A stretch of 21,505 bases of DNA from Actinomycetota bacterium. Lineage in GTDB: Bacteria; Actinomycetota; Actinomycetes; Nanopelagicales; Nanopelagicaceae. This document shows positions 6,968 to 13,788 of the stretch, piece by piece. A model generated the notes under the pieces. It was not told the origin of the DNA, did not search any database, and worked only from the letters and a program-made list of their open reading frames with translations. The stretch's first letter is position 1, and every line of letters starts with the position of its first letter. The translations under genes were made by a program, and so were the position numbers. The stretch spans positions 1 to 21,505 of the forward strand of contig WLMD01000014.1 of assembly GCA_009700405.1 (NCBI GenBank), in the 5' to 3' direction.

Positions 6968-7527
6968 TAAAAACTCCGGCCGAAAGTATCGTGAGGAGAA
7001 ACTTTTACAATGGGCGAAATTCCCTGACTTGCCGCTACTCCAAACCATTCTGATTCGCGTATTTCTTTCATCGCGCTTTTTCTATCTTCTTTTGAAAGTT
7101 TATCTATGAAAAGAATGCCATCTAAGTGATCACTCTCATGTTGGAGCGCTCTGGCCAATAATTCGGTCCCTTCAACCGTTACAGGCTCCCCGTACATGTT
7201 CCACCCTTTGGCCACAGCACGAAACGCTCTAGGTGTTTCGTATCGCAAATCCGGGAAAGATAGACAGCCTTCTTCTCCCTCTTGCATCTCTTCACTCAAA
7301 TCTAAAGTGGGATTAATAAGGTGCCCTAATTCATCATCAACATCCCAAACAAATACCCTCAGCGGCACGCCTATCTGAGGAGCAGCAAGACCTGCGCCAG
7401 GCGCTTCTTGCATGGTCTGGGTCAAATCGGCAACCAAGTTCCGTAATTCTTTATCGAAATCGACCACCAACGCACAAGGCGTCACCAGGACGGGGTCGCC
7501 AAAGAGGCGAATAGGTTGAATAGTCAT
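6967..7527 (-). CDS. def: Peptide deformylase
   Basis: Removes the formyl group from the N-terminal methionine of nascent proteins, using a bound metal (usually Fe2+). At 186 residues it has all three signature motifs: GAGLAAPQIG (44-53), EGCLSFP (86-92, metal ligand C88) and QHESDHLDG (129-137, ligands H130 and H134 with catalytic E131). It lies 16 nt after priA, and its stop overlaps the fmt start by one base, so def, fmt and rsmB appear to form one unit. The ATG at 7527 is preceded by TAGGAT at exactly 6 nt. This can be read as a leaderless -10 or as a Shine-Dalgarno (AGGA, 7-nt spacing). Confidence 0.96.
   Translation of the reverse strand: MTIQPIRLFGDPVLVTPCALVVDFDKELRNLVADLTQTMQEAPGAGLAAPQIGVPLRVFVWDVDDELGHLINPTLDLSEEMQEGEEGCLSFPDLRYETPRAFRAVAKGWNMYGEPVTVEGTELLARALQHESDHLDGILFIDKLSKEDRKSAMKEIRESEWFGVAASQGISPIVKVSPHDTFGRSF
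6974..6977 (-). promoter_or_regulatory. Ribosome binding site deciding the GTG start of fmt
   Basis: GGAG on the minus strand, inside the last codons of def, lies 6 nt before GTG 6967. This supports that start over the upstream ATG at 7048. Confidence 0.65.
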
Positions 7528-7533
7528 GCGCCA

Positions 7534-7539
7534 ATCCTA
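7534..7539 (-). promoter_or_regulatory. Candidate -10 element (or Shine-Dalgarno) for def
   Basis: TAGGAT lies 6 nt (TGGCGC) before the def ATG, in the 16-nt priA-def gap. It fits TAnnnT at the leaderless distance, but its AGGA core could also act as a Shine-Dalgarno, so the assignment is ambiguous. Confidence 0.35.
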
Positions 7540-7543
7540 CCAA

Positions 7544-9469
7544 CTACGAAAGCGAATACGGGTCCACACGTATAAAGAGCAACTCTTTGCGAGAAATGTT
7601 GCGCCTGCGTTGAAATTCATGAAGGAAAGCGACCAACTCTTCAGCCTCTGACACTGGCGCTGCCAGCGAAATGCGAGAACGCGAGTCCTCGCCTTCATGC
7701 GGCCCAAGTATTTTCGTAGAGGATGGAATTCGTCCGTGCGATATCGCTGAAATCAAACCATTTTTGAACTCGATTGACTCTTTAGTATCAATTCCCACTG
7801 TGATGTATCGATAGAAAGGAGGAAGATTCAACTCATCTCGCTCGACCAGCTCTTTTCGAATCATTGGCGCTGGATTCCACCTCGTTAGCGCCGCAACTAT
7901 TGGATGCGAAGAATCAATAACTACCGCTATTTCTCCCTCAGGTCTGACAAAAGAAGCGGTGGAGAAGAATACTTCTCTCGCATTTTCGTTAGCGCGCATA
8001 TCTGTATGCCCAAAGAACTTAATGCCTTCAAGTAAGACCACCGCTGAATATCCGTTTTCAGCCAGAGGAACGGAGCCAGGCGTAGCCAGAACTAACGATG
8101 GCAGATCTGCAACACTTGCGAGTATCTTCTCGCCCGATGAACCAATCACTGGATAGTTAGGGAATGCCCGACCGATCTCTTCTGCAAAACGCTCTATTCC
8201 CCGTCCGGCAATATAGATTTCATCACTCTCGCACCACGAACACCGCCAATGCGAGTACACGGTATGACAAATTACGCAATGAGGATCTGCGCTCTTATTT
8301 TGTTGGGCCAAACGACCACCACAGGAGCAGATTGAAATATTCCTGCACTTGCGACATAAAACAGCCGATGCGTAACCCTTCCGAGGAACAAGAAAGAGAA
8401 CTGGTCCACCCTTAAGGCCCTTGCGGACAACATCGAAAACCTTTGACGGAAGCAACTCCCCTAGCACTGGCTCGACCGCCTTGATGTTCATGCGGCACGA
8501 ACTTTCTATGAGAGATAACCAACCCAAATCGATGAGTCGTCCCAGTTCAAGTGAAGGTGAGTATCCAACAAAAACAAGATCAACTAAAGATTTGCGAGTT
8601 CGAAGCAATGCCACATCTCGAACATTCCACCCTGGTGTTCGTGGTTCAAAATAATGCTCCGATGAGTCATTGAAGACGATTAAAGTAGAACCATTCTCAA
8701 GAGGCGTAAAGACAGAGCCTCGCAATCCAACTCCTATTCGAGCAGTTGCATATGTCATGCGTAAATAGTCCCGGTAACGATCCGAGCGCGAAGTATGCCC
8801 ATCTAGTTGAGCTACGCGATCAGCTGGGTAACCTTGCTTATCCAATTCCTCAACTACCGCGATTCTCATTCGCTCATCAGGAACAACAAGAAGTACCTGA
8901 CCATATCTGCTGCGTTCTATTGCTAGTTCTACCAGGGCTTGAGATGCAGACAAGGAAGGCGGTAAATGCCAATAGGACCTAACATTCTTCTTCTGCAATT
9001 CCGTAGGGAGCGTTGCATTGGCGTGAAATTCAACGCTCGAATCATTGATCGGGAAACTTTCCTTATCGACAAGGGCCACACGCGGCGGAATAGCACTTCT
9101 TACAACATCATAGGGAGCACCTGCCCATCGATTAGCAACATCGCTAAAGAGTTCCAAGGTTTCACCCGTCGCCACTACGTGTGGGGATAGAACCTTTGAG
9201 ATCATTTTAAGAGGACCAGAGTTAGAACTCTCTGCGATTCTTTCGACAACCAAGCCTTCCTGCTTGGCATGACCGAATTCAACTTCAACTCTGCATCCTG
9301 TTATTGCGCTCTGAGACAAATTTTCGGGGACCAAGTAGTCATATGTAGAATCCAAATGGAAAACACCTGTATCCACGAGAACACGCGCAACCGGTAAATG
9401 ACCGGCCGCAGGCAATGTTGCACTTCGACCAACCTGCGTTCGAAGTTTTAACGGCCGTGGGCTAACCAC
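7544..9469 (-). CDS. priA: Replication restart protein PriA, helicase motifs absent
   Basis: Actinobacterial-type primosomal protein N', expected to recognise stalled replication forks and help reload the replisome. It has 641 residues. The N-terminal DNA-binding domain (about 26-125) begins with VARVLVDTGVFHLDSTYDY. The central region has lost the Walker A lysine motif, and the DEEH box is replaced by FNDSSEHY (266-273), so ATP-driven unwinding is unlikely; such loss is known for actinobacterial PriA. A two-zinc module remains: cysteines 372, 375, 381, 383, 398, 401, 410 and 413. The second pair is C-x-C rather than C-x-x-C. The GTG start has no Shine-Dalgarno but has TAGTAT exactly 6 nt before it. 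The gene follows metK by 12 nt. Confidence 0.88.
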   Translation of the reverse strand: MVSPRPLKLRTQVGRSATLPAAGHLPVARVLVDTGVFHLDSTYDYLVPENLSQSAITGCRVEVEFGHAKQEGLVVERIAESSNSGPLKMISKVLSPHVVATGETLELFSDVANRWAGAPYDVVRSAIPPRVALVDKESFPINDSSVEFHANATLPTELQKKNVRSYWHLPPSLSASQALVELAIERSRYGQVLLVVPDERMRIAVVEELDKQGYPADRVAQLDGHTSRSDRYRDYLRMTYATARIGVGLRGSVFTPLENGSTLIVFNDSSEHYFEPRTPGWNVRDVALLRTRKSLVDLVFVGYSPSLELGRLIDLGWLSLIESSCRMNIKAVEPVLGELLPSKVFDVVRKGLKGGPVLFLVPRKGYASAVLCRKCRNISICSCGGRLAQQNKSADPHCVICHTVYSHWRCSWCESDEIYIAGRGIERFAEEIGRAFPNYPVIGSSGEKILASVADLPSLVLATPGSVPLAENGYSAVVLLEGIKFFGHTDMRANENAREVFFSTASFVRPEGEIAVVIDSSHPIVAALTRWNPAPMIRKELVERDELNLPPFYRYITVGIDTKESIEFKNGLISAISHGRIPSSTKILGPHEGEDSRSRISLAAPVSEAEELVAFLHEFQRRRNISRKELLFIRVDPYSLS

Positions 9470-9475
9470 GATTAG

Positions 9476-9481
9476 ATACTA
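9476..9481 (-). promoter_or_regulatory. Candidate -10 element for leaderless priA
   Basis: TAGTAT lies 6 nt (CTAATC) before the priA GTG, in the 12-nt gap after the metK stop. No Shine-Dalgarno is present. It supports GTG 9469 as the true start. Confidence 0.48.
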
Positions 9482-10672
9482 TTAATGCGCGGCGGCGCGC
9501 AGCGCGTCCACCCGATTAGTGGCTTCCCAAGTAAATTCAGGAAGTTCGCGTCCAAAGTGGCCGTAAGCGCTAGTAAGAGCATAAATAGGTCGTAGGAGAT
9601 CAAGGTCTCTAATGATTGCAGCAGGGCGTAAATCAAATACCGCAAGTACCGCATCCTGAATCTTGGAAACGGGAATCGTTTCAGTTCCAAATGTTTCTAC
9701 AAATAGGCCAACAGGTTGCGCTTTACCGATTGCGTAAGCCACTTGTACTTCACAACGACGAGCCAATCCCGCTGCAACAACATTCTTGGCAACCCAACGC
9801 ATCGCATATGCGGCCGAGCGATCTACCTTCGAAGGATCTTTACCACTAAAAGCACCACCACCGTGTCGAGCCATTCCACCATATGTGTCAACGATAATTT
9901 TTCGACCAGTAAGTCCAGCATCACCCATTGGCCCGCCAATAACGAATCGCCCAGTTGGGTTAATGAGAATCTTTAAATCTTTTCTAGGCAAATCGATCGT
10001 ATCCAAAATAGGGTTAATTACTCGAGCGATAACATCAGCCGTTAAAGTTTTCGCTACATCTACATCTGGCGAATGTTGGCTCGAAATAACAACGGTATCT
10101 AAAGCAACTGCTCGGTCACCCTCATAGGCAATTGTTACCTGTGTTTTTCCATCTGGGCGAAGATAAGGAAGGTCTCCATTCTTACGAACCTTGGAAAGTT
10201 GCTGGGCCAATTTGTGGGCTAATGAAATCGGAAGTGGCATCAATTCTTTTGTGTCATCGCAGGCATAACCAAACATCAAGCCCTGGTCTCCAGCGCCCTG
10301 TAAATCCAATGGATCTACCGAAGATGAAACGCGATTTTCGTAGGCATCATCAACGCCTTGAGCGATATCTTGAGATTGTTGACCGATGGAGATTGAAACT
10401 CCACAAGAATGACCATCAAAACCTTTTTCGGATGAGTCATAGCCGATATCCAAAACTTTATCTCGGACAATTCCCATGACATCGGCATACCCATTTGTCG
10501 TGACTTCGCCCGCAACGTGAACTTGACCTGTTGTTATGAGTGTCTCTACAGCAACGCGACTTGTTGAGTCTTGAGAGAGAAGAGAATCCAATATTGCGTC
10601 AGAAATCTGATCTGCGATCTTATCTGGATGACCTTCAGTTACTGATTCGGAGGTAAAGAGGCGCTGTGACAT
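9482..10672 (-). CDS. metK: S-adenosylmethionine synthetase
   Basis: Makes S-adenosylmethionine from methionine and ATP in the cytoplasm, supplying methyl groups to enzymes such as the neighbouring RsmB. The 396-residue length is normal. Conserved elements are ESVTEGHPDK (9-18, H15 and D17), GAGDQGLMFGYA (126-137) and the phosphate-binding glycine-rich loop GGGAFSGKDPSKVDRS (271-286). The ATG at 10672 lies 4 nt after the coaBC stop. A TAGGTT hexamer 6 nt upstream overlaps that stop codon and suggests a leaderless start; the AGG inside it is a weak Shine-Dalgarno alternative. The coaBC-metK-priA order matches Streptomyces. The last codons carry a GC-rich inverted repeat without a U-run. Confidence 0.97.
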   Translation of the reverse strand: MSQRLFTSESVTEGHPDKIADQISDAILDSLLSQDSTSRVAVETLITTGQVHVAGEVTTNGYADVMGIVRDKVLDIGYDSSEKGFDGHSCGVSISIGQQSQDIAQGVDDAYENRVSSSVDPLDLQGAGDQGLMFGYACDDTKELMPLPISLAHKLAQQLSKVRKNGDLPYLRPDGKTQVTIAYEGDRAVALDTVVISSQHSPDVDVAKTLTADVIARVINPILDTIDLPRKDLKILINPTGRFVIGGPMGDAGLTGRKIIVDTYGGMARHGGGAFSGKDPSKVDRSAAYAMRWVAKNVVAAGLARRCEVQVAYAIGKAQPVGLFVETFGTETIPVSKIQDAVLAVFDLRPAAIIRDLDLLRPIYALTSAYGHFGRELPEFTWEATNRVDALRAAAH

Positions 10673-10676
10673 TGGG

Positions 10677-11864
10677 TTAACCTATCTGAAGTAGTAGGTG
10701 ATCGAGTAATGCATTCGCGAGCGTGTCCTTTGAAACACCGACAAAGTTCACAGAAGATCCATCCTTTGCAATCAAGGTTCCTGATGTCTCTTCACTACCG
10801 AATATCGCTCCCCCCGAAACATCGTTGACGTATACAAGGTCGAGCCCTTTAGCAAGTAATTTTGACTGTGCGTTGGCTATCAAGTCACCAGTTTCAGCGG
10901 CAAAACCGACGATTCTTTGGCTGGGAGATTTCTTGCCAGCTAGCCCCGCCAATAGGTCTGGGTTGGAAACTAAAGTAATTTCGTGGAGATTGTCTTTCTT
11001 GATCTTTTCTTTACTGGAAGTCACTGGTCGGGCATCAGCAACAGCAGCGCTCATGATCAAAATGTCGCTATCTGGAAACTTTCGTTCCAGAGCCTCTCCC
11101 ATCTCCTGCGTGCTCTCAACTCTTTCAACGCTCACTCCTGCAATATCCGGTAGCGATGAATTGGCTGCTACCAGGTGCACTGTGGCGCCTCGAGCAACGG
11201 CCGCAGCCGCGATGGCAAATCCTTGTTTGCCTGATGAGCGATTTCCGATGAAGCGCACTGGATCGATCACTTCTCGAGTACCTCCAGCGGATATGAGAAT
11301 TCTCTTGCCTAGTAAATCTGCTTTCCTTCCAACAATCTCATGGAATCTTTCAAGAATTCGCGCCGTCTCCGGGAAACGACCCTGTCCGCTATCGCTACCT
11401 GTGAGGCGACCCGTATCTGGTTCGATGATATGAAAACCACGTGATCGAAGCGTTTCCACATTTGCGATAGTTGCGGGGTTCTTCCACATTGCAGGATGCA
11501 TCGCTGGCACAAGGATCTTTGGAGCCTCACTCGATAGGACCACATTTGTCAGCAAGTCATCGGCTCGTCCATGGGTTATTCGTGCGATGAGGTCAGCGGT
11601 GGCCGGAGCGATAATAATAAAATCTGCATTCTTGGCTAAGGTCACATGCGGAACTGTAGAAATATTCTCCCAAACCTGGGTGTAAACCGGTCTTCCAGAA
11701 AGAGCTTCCCACGTAGCGCTACCTACGAAATTTAAAGCAGCTGGCGTTGGCACTACCGTGACGAGATAACCATCATCTTGCAGCCGGCGAAGAAGATCAC
11801 ATGCCTTATATGCAGCAATGCCACCACCGATACCAAGAATGACTTCTCGGCCTGGCAGTGACAT
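10677..11864 (-). CDS. coaBC: Bifunctional phosphopantothenoylcysteine synthetase/decarboxylase
   Basis: Carries out two steps of coenzyme A synthesis: joining 4'-phosphopantothenate with cysteine (CoaB) and decarboxylating the product to 4'-phosphopantetheine (CoaC, FMN-dependent). It has 395 residues. The N-terminal CoaC flavoprotein (1-180) shows GIGGGIAAYKA (11-21), the active-site histidine H73 in PHVTLAK, and PAMHPAMW (120-127), where E. coli has Asn in place of H123. The C-terminal CoaB domain (from about 187) shows SAGGTREVIDPVRFIGNRSSG (192-212), AAVADARP (273-280) and KIKKDN (287-292). The start has no Shine-Dalgarno. TATTCT at 11877-11882 could be a -10 giving a leader of about 6 nt. 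It lies 20 nt after rpoZ. Confidence 0.95.
   Translation of the reverse strand: MSLPGREVILGIGGGIAAYKACDLLRRLQDDGYLVTVVPTPAALNFVGSATWEALSGRPVYTQVWENISTVPHVTLAKNADFIIIAPATADLIARITHGRADDLLTNVVLSSEAPKILVPAMHPAMWKNPATIANVETLRSRGFHIIEPDTGRLTGSDSGQGRFPETARILERFHEIVGRKADLLGKRILISAGGTREVIDPVRFIGNRSSGKQGFAIAAAAVARGATVHLVAANSSLPDIAGVSVERVESTQEMGEALERKFPDSDILIMSAAVADARPVTSSKEKIKKDNLHEITLVSNPDLLAGLAGKKSPSQRIVGFAAETGDLIANAQSKLLAKGLDLVYVNDVSGGAIFGSEETSGTLIAKDGSSVNFVGVSKDTLANALLDHLLLQIG
10679..10684 (-). promoter_or_regulatory. Candidate -10 element for leaderless metK
   Basis: TAGGTT lies 6 nt (AACCCA) before the metK ATG and overlaps the coaBC stop. The same hexamer at the same distance precedes the mIHF-gmk gene. 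AGG at 8-nt spacing could also act as a weak Shine-Dalgarno. Confidence 0.42.
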
Positions 11865-11884
11865 TGATGAACTATCTAGAATAA

Positions 11885-12133
11885 TTATGCAGTTGGCTCG
11901 AGATTTTCCATCGTCAAGAGACCTTCGTTAATTTCACGGAGCGCAATTGACAAAGGCTTCTCGTGCACATGGGTCTCAACAAGGGGTCCAACATATTCAA
12001 GAAGGCCCTCACCTAGTTGGGAGTAGTACGCATTAATCTGACGGGCGCGCTTGGCTGCATAGAGCACGAGGCTATATTTAGATCCGCTCTTATCGAGAAG
12101 TTCGTCGATCGGTGGATTGGTTATGCCGTCCAT
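11885..12133 (-). CDS. rpoZ: DNA-directed RNA polymerase omega subunit
   Basis: Small subunit that binds the beta' subunit and helps RNA polymerase assembly. The protein is 82 residues. The conserved N-terminal part shows PPIDELL (7-13), SKYSLVLYAAKRARQIN (18-34) and the extended C-terminal stretch found in actinobacteria. ATG at 12133 has AAGGGG 4 nt upstream, and TAATTT at 12153-12158 could be a -10 with a short leader. It follows the guanylate kinase fusion by 29 nt and precedes coaBC, as in Streptomyces, where gmk, rpoZ and coaBC are also consecutive. Confidence 0.95.
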   Translation of the reverse strand: MDGITNPPIDELLDKSGSKYSLVLYAAKRARQINAYYSQLGEGLLEYVGPLVETHVHEKPLSIALREINEGLLTMENLEPTA

Positions 12134-12162
12134 GGAGCCCCTTAAATGGTTGAAATTAACAA

Positions 12163-13056
12163 TTACGAGCGTGATGTGCGGGCCAAGGATAGCAGTGCAT
12201 CGACCACCTTCTCGACCTCATCGTTGACTAAGACAATGTCGAACTCTTTTGCCGCTGCCAGCTCAGTTTGAGCCAGTTCTAAGCGTTGAGCCCTACGTTC
12301 TGGGGTATCAGATCCTCGACCTTCAAGACGAGAGACCAAGTCCTCCCACGTAGGAGGCTGCAAAAAGACCAAGATCGCTTCACTACTGTGAGCGCGAACT
12401 TGTCGCGCTCCCTCTATCTCAATCTCAAGAAGGACATTTCGGCCATGAGATAGCGCCTCCTCCACGGCTGCCGCAGGCGTGCCGTATCTGGCACCGGCGA
12501 ATGCAGCCCACTCCAAGAATTCATCAGCCGCGATACGGCGATCGAACTCTTCTTGCGAGATAAAGAAGTAATCAACGCCATCGCGCTCGCTCGCTCGCGG
12601 TTGGCGAGTTGTCGCAGAAACACTGACTGAAAATTCTTTGCTCTTTCGTAGCGCATTTGCAACTGTACTTTTACCAACTCCCCCAGGACCTGAAAGGACG
12701 ATGAGGCGACCTCGGCTCGCTGACATTGTCGTCGTAACAGAATGCGAGAACTCCTCACGCAAGGCAGAGCGTTGATGGATTCCTAAACCTTGAAGTTTTC
12801 GTGTAGTTGAAATTCCCAACTTCTCCAAAATAGCCAGAGCCCTGATGCGACCTAAGCCAGGAATGGATTCGAGAAGTTCGAGTACCCGCATTTTCGCGAC
12901 AGCTTCATCTTTTGTTGCCAAATCCAAAATCTCGCTAATAGTGATTGAGCCTTCTCGAACTTTACTCTTTGCCAAGGCTCGTGTTCGACGCGATGTTGTT
13001 GCTTTTGCCAATGCAGCGGCACGTTGCTCGGGAGTCAACACGGGAGGTAGCGCCAT
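12163..13056 (-). CDS. gmk: Fusion of actinobacterial integration host factor (mIHF) and guanylate kinase
   Basis: A single 297-residue frame. Residues 1 to about 105 match mIHF, the actinobacterial nucleoid protein: it starts MALPPVLTPEQRAAAL and carries the helix-hairpin-helix stretch LLESIPGLGRIRALAILEKLGI (61-82). Residues about 116-297 are guanylate kinase (GMP + ATP to GDP + ADP), with P-loop GPGGVGKST (123-131), the GMP-binding SATTRQPR (147-154) and DGVDYFF (159-165), and VLLEIEIEGA (208-217). In Streptomyces and Mycobacterium these are two adjacent genes. An internal ATG at 12726 (M111) lies at the join but has neither a well-placed Shine-Dalgarno (GAGGAG is 24 nt away) nor a TAnnnT box, so a fused product is favoured. 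The P-loop has Gly where Ser is usual. Confidence 0.92.
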   Translation of the reverse strand: MALPPVLTPEQRAAALAKATTSRRTRALAKSKVREGSITISEILDLATKDEAVAKMRVLELLESIPGLGRIRALAILEKLGISTTRKLQGLGIHQRSALREEFSHSVTTTMSASRGRLIVLSGPGGVGKSTVANALRKSKEFSVSVSATTRQPRASERDGVDYFFISQEEFDRRIAADEFLEWAAFAGARYGTPAAAVEEALSHGRNVLLEIEIEGARQVRAHSSEAILVFLQPPTWEDLVSRLEGRGSDTPERRAQRLELAQTELAAAKEFDIVLVNDEVEKVVDALLSLARTSRS

Positions 13057-13062
13057 GACTAA

Positions 13063-13068
13063 AACCTA
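13063..13068 (-). promoter_or_regulatory. Candidate -10 element for leaderless mIHF-gmk
   Basis: TAGGTT lies 6 nt (TTAGTC) before ATG 13056, in the 27-nt gap after pyrF. It would separate the mIHF-gmk/rpoZ/coaBC unit from the pyrimidine operon. A weak -35-like TTAAAT sits 17 nt further upstream. AGG at 8-nt spacing is a weak Shine-Dalgarno alternative. Confidence 0.42.
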
Positions 13069-13083
13069 TCTCTTATGAGGAGA

Positions 13084-13788
13084 TTATTTAACCTGATCGG
13101 CTAGTGCCTGCGCTCGAGAAGCTAGCGCCTGCGCTCCTTGGGCCCAAAAACGAGTAATTGGCCGTCCAATAACTAAATACGTTGCGCCGGCATTCATCGC
13201 TTGCGCTGGACTCATAATTCGTGTTTGGTCATCCCCGCCCGCTTCATCTGAGGGCCTAACACCTGGCGTAATAATCGTCATTTCTGGGCCAACGGCTTGG
13301 CGAATCGCGGCAATTTCTAATGGTGAACAGACAATGGCTCGTGCGCCAGATTCTTTTGCTAGACATGCGAGCTTCACTGCTGAATCCAGTGCGCCATGAG
13401 CAAATCCAATTTCCTGCAAATCCGCATCACCCAAGGAGGTAAGAATCGTAACCGCAGTAATCTCAACGCTCGGTGCCTCTGCAACTGCAGCCTGGATCAT
13501 CGCTCTACCGCCCGATGCGTGAACAGTTAAAAAGCGCGGTGTTAAGCCAACTACTTGACGCACCGCTCCCGCCACGGTGTTGGGAATGTCATGCAACTTC
13601 AAATCGAGAAAAAGATCAGCATCTGTCATTTCTCGTAGACGAGCAACACCCTCATATCCAAATCGGGCGAAAAATTCCAAACCTAATTTATAGGCTGCAA
13701 CCGATCCCTGAGTTGCTTGAATCCATGCTGATGCTATTTCAAAATCCGGGGTATCTACAGCCAAAATAATAGGAGATTGCGATTTCAC
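13084..13788 (-). CDS. pyrF: Orotidine 5'-phosphate decarboxylase (type 1)
   Basis: Decarboxylates OMP to UMP, the last step of de novo pyrimidine synthesis. It has 234 residues and the type 1 signature DLKLHDIPNT (62-71, catalytic D62, K64 and D67), with D12 and K34 earlier, and the phosphate gripper in GVRPSDEAGGDDQTR (176-190) and IGRP (R209). Mycobacterium and Streptomyces typically have the longer type 2 enzyme, so this form is more like that of Bacillus. The GTG start overlaps the pyrD stop (GTGA), with GAGG 7 nt upstream inside pyrD. It is the last gene of the pyr cluster; pyrE is not in the window. Confidence 0.95.
   Translation of the reverse strand: MKSQSPIILAVDTPDFEIASAWIQATQGSVAAYKLGLEFFARFGYEGVARLREMTDADLFLDLKLHDIPNTVAGAVRQVVGLTPRFLTVHASGGRAMIQAAVAEAPSVEITAVTILTSLGDADLQEIGFAHGALDSAVKLACLAKESGARAIVCSPLEIAAIRQAVGPEMTIITPGVRPSDEAGGDDQTRIMSPAQAMNAGATYLVIGRPITRFWAQGAQALASRAQALADQVK

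Noticed and set aside
6968..7048. N-terminal extension of fmt from ATG 7048
   Set aside because: The extra 27 residues lie inside def in another frame and match nothing in the family. GTG 6967 has GGAG and the expected MRIG start.
9486..9501. GC-rich perfect inverted repeat (6-bp stem, 4-nt loop) at the 3' end of metK
   Set aside because: It lies in the last coding codons (Arg-Ala-Ala-Ala-His) and no U-run follows, so it is not supported as an intrinsic terminator. It could still slow polymerase.
12163..12726. Separate gmk gene starting at internal ATG 12726
   Set aside because: No Shine-Dalgarno at usable distance (nearest GAGGAG is 24 nt away) and no TAnnnT box. The frame is continuous with mIHF, so a fusion is the simpler reading.
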